Below are positions 1-7,430 of a stretch of DNA of 18,199 bases, in pieces; within the stretch, counting starts at the first letter, position 1, and the number at the start of each line of letters is the position of its first letter. The position numbers and the translations under genes are program-made. The notes beneath the pieces were generated by a model that was given only the letters and a program-made list of their open reading frames with translations, was not told the origin of the DNA and did not search any database. Source of the DNA: Caldithrix sp. (GTDB lineage: Bacteria; KSB1; UBA2214; DYKH01); assembly GCA_020722685.1 (NCBI GenBank), contig DYKH01000104.1, positions 1-18,199 of the forward strand, written 5' to 3'.

Positions 1-40
1 GGCTTTATCTATAGTCAAGGTAATATGCTTTCCCCCGAAA

Positions 41-62
41 TTCTGTGAGCATGCTCACAGAA
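41..62. repeat. 22-base perfect palindrome
   Basis: Each arm is TTCTGTGAGCA and the two arms are exact reverse complements with no loop. It lies downstream of the lipoprotein gene that ends at 129. On the minus strand it is followed by TTTC only, so it is a poor intrinsic terminator. A dimeric regulator site or a cruciform/termination aid for the gene left of the window is equally possible. Confidence 0.6.
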
Positions 63-77
63 CCAGAAGTCTTTTGT

Positions 78-94
78 TTCCCCTGTGTGGGGAA
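78..94 (-). terminator. small hairpin downstream of lipoprotein gene
   Basis: TTCCCC and GGGGAA form a 6-base stem with a 5-base loop, 35 bases past the stop codon of the lipoprotein gene. No clear U-tract follows on the minus strand (the next bases are A-rich), so the terminator role is weakly supported. Confidence 0.3.
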
Positions 95-128
95 TAGCAG
101 TGGATCCTAAATATCATATTGCTTGCAC

Positions 129-830
129 CTATTCTGCCACTCCGAAATTCTTCCATCCCTCTAACTTGCCCAAATCCACCTTACCCAAAGCATCCTTGAT
201 GGCATCCATCTTGACGTTGTAGCCATTCGCCTCAACGATAAAGCGTTCGGCTACCAAAACTTGCAGCTTGCCGCTCTGGTTGCTGTTATCATACTCTTCA
301 AAAGCTTTGTGACCGGAGTATTTAGTCGTCTTTTCATAGCCGTTGTTGGTCTCGCGATCGAAATCGGCCATGGCCCAGCCAAATGCTGCCATTGCGGTCA
401 GCCCGCTGATGCTGCCCAGATCGGTGATCTTAATATTCATGCTGCTGGCACCATCCTCAGACTCATAGCTGCCTTCCGCCTCCGACACATTGATGCCAAA
501 AGCGGCATTGCGCTCGCCGGTGGCATTGCTGCGCTTCATGCCCGGAATGCTTTCCGGTAGTAACGCTTTTAGCTCGCGGAAATCGACCGGCTCGACTTTT
601 TTACCACCACTCATAGCCTCGCCCATCTTTTTCATCGCTTCAGCCATGTCCTCTTGACCACCCTGGATACTCTCCTTCATCTTTTCGCCGGCTTCGGCCA
701 TGCTTTTCCCGGCCTCCTCCAACTGCTTAGCAGCTTCTTCGACCTTTTTTTGCTGCTCGCTTTTCCCACAACCGATCGCTACCAACAAAGCAAGTGCAAG
801 CAAAATGCAGAATGATTTTCGTGTGTTCAT
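129..830 (-). CDS. predicted coiled-coil lipoprotein, function unknown
   Basis: About 233 residues. The N-terminus has two basic residues, a hydrophobic stretch and a lipobox ending VAIGC, so Cys21 should be lipidated after signal peptidase II cleavage and the protein anchored in a membrane facing the periplasm. Residues 25-75 are rich in E, K, A and M with heptad-like spacing (QQKKVEEAAKQLEEAGKSM), suggesting a helical or coiled-coil stalk. Residues 80-233 look like a mixed alpha/beta domain that I cannot assign. I chose the ATG at 830 because GGAGGT sits six bases before it; an in-frame start 36 bases upstream (866) lacks this site. It is transcribed away from nothing obvious: 354 bases separate it from the metal transporter cluster, so it is probably an independent unit. 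Confidence 0.75.
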   Translation of the reverse strand: MNTRKSFCILLALALLVAIGCGKSEQQKKVEEAAKQLEEAGKSMAEAGEKMKESIQGGQEDMAEAMKKMGEAMSGGKKVEPVDFRELKALLPESIPGMKRSNATGERNAAFGINVSEAEGSYESEDGASSMNIKITDLGSISGLTAMAAFGWAMADFDRETNNGYEKTTKYSGHKAFEEYDNSNQSGKLQVLVAERFIVEANGYNVKMDAIKDALGKVDLGKLEGWKNFGVAE

Positions 831-1184
831 ACGACCTCCGAGTATTGAGTAGCTGACTAAATTCAAGGTTCCTAAAAGTTCATAGGCTCTTCGGTCTGGA
901 CAGGATCACAGGATGATAGGGATTGACAAGATGAGCCTTTGAATGAGTCTCAAGTCTGATAACCAATAGACGCCTTTGTACGATGATACCGGCTGTTTTT
1001 TGCCCTCGGTTTAGTCTGGCGGAGGGCCTTAAACGAGCTGTTAAGTACGATCCGGTAAATCCGCGTCATCCTGTGATCCGGTCAGAAAGAGTTAACTGAC
1101 TTGAGACCGAATACTGCTTCCCGGCAGAATTTACTTGAAACTTTTGAATTTGCAAGACAATTTTGGGGAAGGCAAGTTTGAGGC
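831..1184. other. 354-base gene-free gap with inverted repeats
   Basis: I see no convincing gene here. Two exact inverted pairs are present: GGATCACAGGATGA at 903..916 with its reverse complement at 1066..1079, and GTCTCAAGTC at 947..956 with its reverse complement at 1098..1107. The pairs cross rather than nest, so they cannot form one simple hairpin. The GGTCTGGACAGGATCACAGG wording resembles dispersed intergenic repeat sequences that recur in many bacterial genomes. The Shine-Dalgarno for the lipoprotein lies at the left edge; no clear promoter was found. Confidence 0.6.
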
Positions 1185-2483
1185 TTACCCACCCACTTTA
1201 TCCTCGGTTTCAGGTATTTCTTTGCCATGCGGATCTTTTCGTTTGTCACCAATCTCCTGAAGGATGTCGTGCTTTAGCCGATCATCGAGAAAATGCTCCA
1301 TGCGATTGGCTGCTTCGTGAATATGATCTGATGGCAGTCCCACCTTTTCGTTAAGAAATGTCTCCCAAAGACGATGGCCTTGCAGGAGACTGATTGCGGC
1401 TCGCTTTCCCGCATCCGTGAGCCTCAAGTCGCCGTTAGCCCGGCCGATAAGACCAGCGCGGACATTTCGCAGCAGAGCCAGACGCGCTTGAACGGCAGAA
1501 GCATTTGATAGAGCCAGCAATTGCCTTTTGGAGCGAACCGGAGCAACCTGACTCTCCACTTGGCGCGACAGGGTGAGAAGCATGTGATCAGCGGCATAGC
1601 GGACGCCCAGCCTAAACTGATGTAAAGCTTTTGCAAGGATGCCATGTTTAGGCGATAGCAGGAAGGCCAGTACAAAAAGGCCACCGGCGGAGATCGTCAT
1701 GGCCCCGGCTATGGAGCTGTCCCAAAGGCCGGCCAGAAAGTAACCGATCACGGCAGAAGCGATGCCGACGGTTACTGATAGAATCAGCATCACCTTCAGG
1801 CGATCGGTCAACAAGTAGGCAGTCGCGCCCGGCACAATCAACATGGCCACCACCAAAATGGCGCCCACGGATTCAAAGGCGGCCACCGTGGTCATGGATA
1901 CGGCTGTCATTAAGATGTAGTGAATGGCCGTTGCGCTAATACCCAGGGAGATGGCCATAGCAGGGTCAAAAGAGGCTAGCATGAGCTCCTTGTAAAGGAG
2001 AACGACTATTAAAAGATCGACCAAAAGTACAAAGCCTAACAGCCACACCGCACGCGGTCCAAGATTGATCCCGTTAAAGACCAGCAAATCCCAGGGAGTG
2101 TAGGCGATTTCTCCGTAGAGAACGCATTCCTGATCCAGATCAATGTGACCAGCAAAATTGGAAATGAGGAGAACGCCAAAGGCAAACAATGCGGTGAAGA
2201 CAATGCCAATGGAAGCGTCCTCGTAGATGCGCCATTTTTTGTTCAGGGATTCGATCAGCAATGCGGCGATGACGCCAAATGAGGAAGCGCCGATGAACAT
2301 GGGAAGAATGCTGCGCGAGCCGGAAAGCCAATACGCCATAGCGATGCCAGCCAACACCGAATGACTGATGGCGTCGCCGATGAGGGACATTTTGCGCAGC
2401 ACCAAATAGGCGCCCAACAATGCGCAGGAGGCTGAGGCCAGAACGCCTGTGAGGATGATCCAGAATGTGGCCATTTGATCCAA
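1185..2483 (-). CDS. metal ABC transporter permease with C-terminal DtxR/MntR-like domain (second permease)
   Basis: 432 residues, against roughly 280 for a normal ABC-3 family (ZnuB/MntB/TroC) permease. Residues 1-285 are the multi-helix inner-membrane channel; the family's early LVLRKMSLIGDAISHSVL segment is clear at 27-44. Residues 295-432 are soluble and match the DtxR/MntR fold: a winged-helix-like stretch ending LTDAGKRAA (355-363), then GHRLWETFL (369-377), a helix ending MEH (395-397) and DPHGKEIP (417-424), all also found in the stand-alone regulator at 6397..7068. One MntR ligand position (Glu99) appears to be Asn here, so metal binding may be weakened. Start is TTG at 2483 with GGAG eight bases upstream; ATG at 2474 is an alternative. 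It follows the first permease by 16 bases and is last in the cluster. Confidence 0.9.
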   Translation of the reverse strand: MDQMATFWIILTGVLASASCALLGAYLVLRKMSLIGDAISHSVLAGIAMAYWLSGSRSILPMFIGASSFGVIAALLIESLNKKWRIYEDASIGIVFTALFAFGVLLISNFAGHIDLDQECVLYGEIAYTPWDLLVFNGINLGPRAVWLLGFVLLVDLLIVVLLYKELMLASFDPAMAISLGISATAIHYILMTAVSMTTVAAFESVGAILVVAMLIVPGATAYLLTDRLKVMLILSVTVGIASAVIGYFLAGLWDSSIAGAMTISAGGLFVLAFLLSPKHGILAKALHQFRLGVRYAADHMLLTLSRQVESQVAPVRSKRQLLALSNASAVQARLALLRNVRAGLIGRANGDLRLTDAGKRAAISLLQGHRLWETFLNEKVGLPSDHIHEAANRMEHFLDDRLKHDILQEIGDKRKDPHGKEIPETEDKVGG

Positions 2484-2499
2484 AGCAAAGACTCCGTGA

Positions 2500-3792
2500 T
2501 TAAGTAGGCTGCACGCTTACAAATTCCTCGGAAGGCGCTCCCTCGGATTCCACGATTTTTTCTAATGCGGAGATGATGTGAGGGGGAAGAATGTGTTCCA
2601 CCTCGTCCGCGTCACGATGCACGTGGTCAGGGTCTATCTGTGCGCGATGAATGAGATAGTATTCCCAAAGCCGGTGCGTCTTGATGAGTCGGGTAGCCTT
2701 CTGCCAGCCGGATTCAGTCAGAGTAATGTGCGGAAGCCGCATCGAGACGAGTCCTTCGCGCACGAGCCGGCGAGCGGCCTTTTTGACGGTCCGCGGAGGG
2801 AGTTTCAAATGTGCCGCCAATTCGCCGATGTCGATCTGGTTGTGCCCAGATTTACCTTCGCTGATTTCCAGCCAGCCCCGAAGAAAATGCTCCTGCGCCA
2901 TTCGTCTTCTGTTACTAAGATGCTGGTGCCATTTGGCAAGTACACCTTTATGCGGTGCCAAGAGGGCGGAGAGGATGAAAAAGAAAGTGGCGGATAAAAC
3001 CATGACCGGCCCGGTGGGGATGCGCGGCGCTAAGGAGCTCAAAAAAGTGCCAAAGAATCCGGCGACCGCCCCGATGATGCCGGCCACGATAATCATCGTT
3101 GACAGCCGGTCGGTCCAGAATTTGGCGGCCACGGCGGGGGTGATGAGCATGGCAGCCATCAAGATGACCCCGACGGCTTGCAGACCAGCCATGACCGCCA
3201 AGACGATCAAAGCCATCAATAGAAGATCCAACAATGGCACGGGATAGCCCAGTGTGGCTAAAAAGTCAGGATCGAAAGTGAGCAGGCGAAATTCCTTGAA
3301 CAATAGCAAAATGGCGACGAGCAGAAAAAGAGAAATCATTCCCATAACCAGCAGGTCTTTCGGCACCATAGAGGCCGCTTGACCGAAGAGGAATTTATCC
3401 AGGCCGCTCTGATTGCCCAGCGGCTGCTTTTGAATGTGAGTCAACAATACAATGCCGGCGCCAAAGAATACGCTGAGCACAATGCCGATGGCGGCGTCGG
3501 ATTTGATTTTCCCGGAGGCGGTGACCGCTTGAATCATCAGCACTCCCAGCACGCCGGAGACGGTCGCGCCGATGAGCAGCGGCAAGATGGATTTGGTTCC
3601 GGTCAGCATGAAGGCGACGCAGACACCGGGCAAGGCGGCGTGCGCCAGGGCGTCACCCAACAAGCTGCGTTTACGCAAAACTGCAAAGCTTCCCAACACG
3701 GCCGCTGCCGCGCCCAGAATGACGGAGCCGAGTAGCACATAGCGAACGTTGGCGTCCTGAAAGCTGAAAAATCGGGCTATTTGATCTATCAT
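2500..3792 (-). CDS. metal ABC transporter permease with C-terminal DtxR/MntR-like domain (first permease)
   Basis: 430 residues. Residues 1-285 form the ABC-3 family membrane channel (FAVLRKRSLLGDALAHAALP at 36-55). Residues 298-415 resemble a DtxR/MntR repressor: helix-turn-helix region IGELAAHLKLPPRTVKKAA (322-340), wing with LTESG (358-362), then THRLWEYYL (372-380) and DADEVEH (394-400). By alignment in my head, MntR ligands His77, Glu99, Glu102 and His103 correspond to His373, Asp396, Glu399 and His400, so a metal site is plausible. The domain would be cytoplasmic. AAGGTG lies seven bases before the ATG at 3792; the gap to the ATPase gene is six bases. It probably pairs with the second permease as a heterodimeric channel, although either could homodimerise. 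Confidence 0.92.
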   Translation of the reverse strand: MIDQIARFFSFQDANVRYVLLGSVILGAAAAVLGSFAVLRKRSLLGDALAHAALPGVCVAFMLTGTKSILPLLIGATVSGVLGVLMIQAVTASGKIKSDAAIGIVLSVFFGAGIVLLTHIQKQPLGNQSGLDKFLFGQAASMVPKDLLVMGMISLFLLVAILLLFKEFRLLTFDPDFLATLGYPVPLLDLLLMALIVLAVMAGLQAVGVILMAAMLITPAVAAKFWTDRLSTMIIVAGIIGAVAGFFGTFLSSLAPRIPTGPVMVLSATFFFILSALLAPHKGVLAKWHQHLSNRRRMAQEHFLRGWLEISEGKSGHNQIDIGELAAHLKLPPRTVKKAARRLVREGLVSMRLPHITLTESGWQKATRLIKTHRLWEYYLIHRAQIDPDHVHRDADEVEHILPPHIISALEKIVESEGAPSEEFVSVQPT

Positions 3793-3798
3793 GTCATG

Positions 3799-4581
3799 TC
3801 ACCTTATGGTTCGAACTACCGCTTCCGCCGCCTCGGAAAGGATGGTCAGCTTGCCGCCATAAGTGCGATGCAGATTTTCATTGGTGAACGCCTGACTCAC
3901 CGGCCCGGCAGCGACGATGCGCATGTTGAGCATGATGACCCAATCGAAATACTCCGGGATGGTCTGCAAATCGTGATGCACGACCAGCACCGTTTTACCG
4001 CGTGAGCGCAGCTCGCCCAAGAGCTGAATGATGGCCTTTTCAGTGGCCGCATCCACCCCGGAAAACGGCTCGTCCATGAGATAAATCTGTGAGTCCTGCG
4101 CTAAGGCGCGGGCCAAAAAAACACGTTGCTGTTGCCCGCCGGAAAGCTGGCTGATTTGCCGTTTGGCGAAAGCTTGCATACCGACGCGCTCCAGGCTCTC
4201 GTCGGCAATTCGCACGTGCTCTTTGGTAGGCCTTTTAACCCAGCCGATTTTTCCGTACAAGCCCATGAGCACCACTTCTCTCACGTTAATTGGAAAATCC
4301 CAATCCACGGATTCACGCTGTGGAACATAGCCGACCCAGGAACGCATTTCTTCGTAGGGCCTGCCATACACCTTGATCCAGCCCGAGGCCTTCGGAACCA
4401 ATCCCATCACCGCTTTGATGAGCGTGCTTTTGCCGGCCCCGTTGGGACCGACGATGCCGATGAGCTTGCCCTCCGGCACCTGTAAATCCACATCCCAAAG
4501 CACCGGTTTTTTCTGATAGGCAATCGTCATGTCGTGGATTTCCAGCGGAATGTCATTTGCTTTTTCAATCTTCATTTTCAT
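3799..4581 (-). CDS. manganese/zinc-type ABC transporter ATP-binding protein
   Basis: 260 residues, normal length for the MntA/TroB/ZnuC class. All nucleotide-binding motifs are intact: Walker A GPNGAGKST (45-53), Q-loop in YVPQRE (Gln88), signature LSGGQQQR (146-153), Walker B IYLMDEP (166-172) and the switch histidine in VVHHD (200-204). The QRESVDWDFPINVREVVLMG stretch after the Q-loop is typical of the manganese/iron/zinc subfamily, which contacts ABC-3 permeases. It powers uptake of the metal delivered by the binding protein encoded 20 bases upstream. The ATG at 4581 and a second ATG at 4575 (MKMK) are both possible; neither has a strong Shine-Dalgarno, so translation may depend on the upstream gene. 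Confidence 0.96.
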   Translation of the reverse strand: MKMKIEKANDIPLEIHDMTIAYQKKPVLWDVDLQVPEGKLIGIVGPNGAGKSTLIKAVMGLVPKASGWIKVYGRPYEEMRSWVGYVPQRESVDWDFPINVREVVLMGLYGKIGWVKRPTKEHVRIADESLERVGMQAFAKRQISQLSGGQQQRVFLARALAQDSQIYLMDEPFSGVDAATEKAIIQLLGELRSRGKTVLVVHHDLQTIPEYFDWVIMLNMRIVAAGPVSQAFTNENLHRTYGGKLTILSEAAEAVVRTIR

Positions 4582-4601
4582 CGTACTCGCAATGCTACTC
4601 G

Positions 4602-5522
4602 CTACTTGAGCGCCGAAACAATGGTGTTCACGTTCGCCGTCACCATGCCGATGTAAGTGTCCGCGCCGCTGCCCGGCTGGCCCATGGCGTCGGAGTACAG
4701 GCTCCCGCCGATTTTGACCTCATGGCCTCTGGCCTGACAGCCGGCTATCACTGCCTCGATGGAACGCTGCGGGACGCTGGTTTCGACAAATGCTGCTTTG
4801 ATGCCGCGACCGACGATTAGATCGACCAAGTTGGTCACGTCATTTACCCCGTATTCCGCAACGGTGGAAATACCTTGCAAGCCGTGGACTTCTATCTCAT
4901 AAGCAATGCCAAAATAGCCAAAGGCGTCGTGAGCGGTAATCAACACTCGCCGCGGTTGCGGGATTTGGGCAATCTCGGACTTGACCCACTGATGCAGAGT
5001 ATCCAGTTTTTCCGCATATCGCCGGGCATTCGCTGCAAAAGCTTCCGCGTGCTGCGGGTTTTCTTCTGTGAGAATAGCTTGGACGACGGGTATCGTCTCA
5101 CGCCATAGAGAAACGTCAAACCATATATGCGGATCGACGATACTCATGTTGGCATCGAGCGCCCTGAGCTTCTTCCGGTCGATGTCGCGGGAGACCGGCA
5201 CCACGGTTTTCTGTCTGGCCATTTTCTCGAAAATGTCGACCATTTTGCCCTCCAGATGCAGGCCATTGTAAAAGATGACGTCGCTTTTGGACAGCTTGCC
5301 GATGTCTCCTTGCGAGGCCTTGTACAGGTGGGGATCGACGCCGGGGCCCATGAGGCCGACCACGGTTATGAGGTCGCGGCCGACGTTGACGGCCAAATCT
5401 GCGATCATGCCGGTCGTGGTGACCACGTATAATTTGGCATCTTGTTTAGAATCTTGTTTGTTACTGCATGAGACTAAGGATAATCCGAAAATCAAGACCG
5501 TCAGTACCGCGACTGTTTTCAT
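4602..5522 (-). CDS. TroA-like metal-binding lipoprotein of the ABC transporter
   Basis: 306 residues, cluster A-I (ZnuA/TroA/PsaA) solute-binding fold. The signal peptide ends in a lipobox (LSLVSC, Cys19), so it is a membrane-tethered periplasmic lipoprotein. The four ligand positions of Treponema TroA are all recognisable: His65 in GVDPHLY, His132 in DPHIW, His198 in TAHDAFGYF and Asp278 in YSDAMG. The third is His, as in TroA, rather than Glu as in the Mn-specific PsaA/MntC, so zinc and manganese are both possible. There is no long His-rich loop of the ZnuA type. AGAGG precedes the ATG at 5522. It hands the metal to the two permeases downstream. A 109-base gap to the outer-membrane protein gene could hold an extra promoter, though I found none. 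Confidence 0.95.
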   Translation of the reverse strand: MKTVAVLTVLIFGLSLVSCSNKQDSKQDAKLYVVTTTGMIADLAVNVGRDLITVVGLMGPGVDPHLYKASQGDIGKLSKSDVIFYNGLHLEGKMVDIFEKMARQKTVVPVSRDIDRKKLRALDANMSIVDPHIWFDVSLWRETIPVVQAILTEENPQHAEAFAANARRYAEKLDTLHQWVKSEIAQIPQPRRVLITAHDAFGYFGIAYEIEVHGLQGISTVAEYGVNDVTNLVDLIVGRGIKAAFVETSVPQRSIEAVIAGCQARGHEVKIGGSLYSDAMGQPGSGADTYIGMVTANVNTIVSALK

Positions 5523-5631
5523 TCACGCCTCTCTTGTGAGTTGTCGTATTCTGCATGAGCGCAGGGAAATCTACCATGAAATGAGCGGGAAAAGATCAGG
5601 CAATGGCAAATAGAGCATGGCCGGCTTGAGG

Positions 5632-6396
5632 CTACAGGCGGCAGCAAAAGCCGGCGCCCACTGTAAAGCTTGGTGCCGCGCTGTTTAGGCCTTTGCCAGC
5701 GTAAAGATCGAGCTGATACAGCGACGCTATCGAGAACGTAAAACCGCCGTCCACAACGGGAACCCAAACATTACGCTGCGTGATTTCAGCATAGGATTCC
5801 ACAAAGCAAGCTGTTCTATCTGTAAGGTTGTGGCCATAACTGGCTGAACAAAACATGTTCAAGAGCCTTTTTTGCTTTTCGCCAATTGACGCCCCGCCCA
5901 AATTGATACCGATTGAAGAGGATTCTGAAAGGTCATTGGCCCAACTGAGTCTCAAACCAAAGTCGTTTTTACCCGATGAAACAACGCTCGTTCCGGTTGG
6001 AAACGTGGTAAAAACAATTAGGGCAAACGGCTGCGGAGCGTCTCTTCTTCCTAATTGGATCTTGGCTTCCAAACTTATATCGTTAAAATGCGACTGATTG
6101 TCCATTGAGCCGAACCAACTCAAGCCAGGCCCGCCAAATCGCATTTCGATGATGGGATGAATTCCCATTCTGATCAAGACGTTTGGCAAGGTCATGCTGT
6201 GGTCGTTTTGCTCTCTCGCATATTCAAAGCCTGTCTCGAGTTGAATCGAGCGGCGGGGAACGACGACGGCACTTTCCGTGAAATCCGGCCGGTCGGTAAC
6301 CAGTTCCGGCTCCTCAGCAAGGCTCGCCATGACCCTCAGCGTCAGGAGAATGCAAATGGACGCAAGTCGGTGATGTCTTTTCTTGATCATTCCCAT
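5632..6396 (-). CDS. outer-membrane beta-barrel protein, Phenol_MetA_deg (PF13557)-like
   Basis: 254 residues. A signal peptide (basic start, hydrophobic core, cleavage near ASLA-EE at 23-28) is followed by TDRPDFTES (34-42) and SIQLETGFEY (50-59), the usual opening of the uncharacterised 'transporter' barrels of PF13557. The rest alternates polar and hydrophobic residues like short outer-membrane beta strands and ends GAGFCCRL rather than in the common aromatic residue. Its ATG abuts the TAA of the regulator gene with no spare base, so the two are translationally coupled; a second ATG at 6390 is the alternative start. Lying between a metal regulator and a metal-binding protein, it may provide the outer-membrane route for the same metal. 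That role is inference. Confidence 0.8.
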   Translation of the reverse strand: MGMIKKRHHRLASICILLTLRVMASLAEEPELVTDRPDFTESAVVVPRRSIQLETGFEYAREQNDHSMTLPNVLIRMGIHPIIEMRFGGPGLSWFGSMDNQSHFNDISLEAKIQLGRRDAPQPFALIVFTTFPTGTSVVSSGKNDFGLRLSWANDLSESSSIGINLGGASIGEKQKRLLNMFCSASYGHNLTDRTACFVESYAEITQRNVWVPVVDGGFTFSIASLYQLDLYAGKGLNSAAPSFTVGAGFCCRL

Positions 6397-7068
6397 TTAA
6401 TTCACAGGGTCCCCGACTATTTCAACAAAAATATTCTCTGCCAGAATGTTACTCACGTTCCATTCCTTGCCTTCAATGGCAATCAGCATGGAACCATCGA
6501 ATGTACGCTTTTCTCTGACCTCGATGGTCCGATCCAAGCGCACGCCCATCTTCTCCAAATAGCTCAAAAAGGCATCGTCAAAGTCATTGACACTCGTGAC
6601 CTTGCCGATTTGCTGTTCGTTCAGCATTGCCAGCGGCGTTCGTGTTTTCAGCTTGGGAAGCGTTCCCTCCCTTGAAGGAATGGGATGGCCGTGCGGATCG
6701 ATCTGCGGAAATCCCAAGATCTCATCGATCTTTTTCTCCATCCGGTCGGACATAGAGTGCTCCAACTCTTCCGCCTCGGCATGAATCTCGTACCAGGAAA
6801 AATGCAGCACCTGAAACAGAAACATTTCCCACAGGCGATGTTTGCGAACAATCTTTAGCGCATAGCGCCTGCCCGCCTCGGTCAGCTCGATACTGCTGTA
6901 GCGTTCATGCGCGACAAATCCTTGCTCGGCAAGCTTTTTGATCATTTCCGTCACCGAGGGGGAAGAGATGAGCATTTTTTTCGCAAGCAGTGAAGTGCTC
7001 ACTTTGCTCTTCATCCCTTGCAGCAGGTAAATGTTTTTCAAATAGTCTTCAGTTTTAGCGTTGGACAT
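6397..7068 (-). CDS. DtxR/MntR-family metal-dependent transcriptional regulator
   Basis: 223 residues from the ATG at 7068. Residues 1-65 form the winged helix (KTEDYLKNIYLL, then SSPSVTEMIKKL as recognition helix); 66-120 the metal-binding and dimer helices; 150-220 a C-terminal SH3/FeoA-like domain, as in DtxR/IdeR/TroR but not short MntR. With this start the ligands fall on MntR numbering: Asp8, His77, and Glu100, Glu103, His104 (one residue shifted). MntR Glu11 is Lys11 here, which may alter the second metal site. A start at 7110 would add 14 residues; neither start has a strong ribosome site. It is first in the uptake cluster, so it probably represses its own operon when metal is plentiful. 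Confidence 0.93.
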   Translation of the reverse strand: MSNAKTEDYLKNIYLLQGMKSKVSTSLLAKKMLISSPSVTEMIKKLAEQGFVAHERYSSIELTEAGRRYALKIVRKHRLWEMFLFQVLHFSWYEIHAEAEELEHSMSDRMEKKIDEILGFPQIDPHGHPIPSREGTLPKLKTRTPLAMLNEQQIGKVTSVNDFDDAFLSYLEKMGVRLDRTIEVREKRTFDGSMLIAIEGKEWNVSNILAENIFVEIVGDPVN

Positions 7069-7184
7069 TCTTTTGTCGTCTTGATCGGTAATTGCACCGC
7101 TGGACAGCATCTACGCAGCGGGCCGTGTTTTTGTGAACTCTAAACTATAAAGATGGAAAAGGTATTCCAATTATTTTCGGACTG

Positions 7185-7205
7185 CCTAAAAAATAAGTTT
7201 TAAGG
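7185..7205 (-). promoter_or_regulatory. candidate DtxR/MntR operator upstream of regulator gene
   Basis: An imperfect 21-base palindrome reading CCTaAAAA...TTTTaAGG, with 8 of 10 half-site positions matching, lies about 117 bases upstream of the regulator ATG. Length, AT-rich arms and terminal CCT/AGG resemble DtxR/MntR boxes. A possible -10 (TATAGT, minus strand near 7144..7149) lies downstream of it, with a TTGGAA box only 15 bases further up, so the promoter is uncertain. Confidence 0.4.
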
Positions 7206-7333
7206 TTGTATAAGATAGGATAAGACCTGCCAAACGGGTAGCACGGGCATGATAGAAGATTCAAAACAACGAGCTCGCACGGCAAGTATTCGGTCCACTG
7301 ACAGAATAGTTGTGACCTCGTCATTTGCAATTG

Positions 7334-7426
7334 TTAATTCGAGTTGATCGTTTTGCTAAGGGAAATCAGCTTTTCGGCGCAATCAGAACAGGGAGTGCCG
7401 GAATGGATCGTATCCAATTCGAGCAT
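7334..7426 (-). CDS. possible 30-residue peptide with a CxxC pair
   Basis: A short frame starts with ATG five bases beyond the stop codon of the cation efflux gene and ends in TAA. CGGAG lies seven bases before the ATG (overlapping the end of the efflux gene), which is a good ribosome site for so short a frame. The peptide has TPCSDCAEK in the middle, giving a CxxC pair that could bind a metal or form a disulphide. No family is recognised. It may be translated with the efflux protein, or the ribosome site may be chance. Confidence 0.35.
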   Translation of the reverse strand: MLELDTIHSGTPCSDCAEKLISLSKTINSN

Positions 7427-7430
7427 GTCG

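Noticed and set aside
2578..3247. Plus-strand frames opposite the first permease
   Set aside because: They lie antisense to a clear ABC-3/DtxR fusion gene and show no family features; they are compositional shadows.
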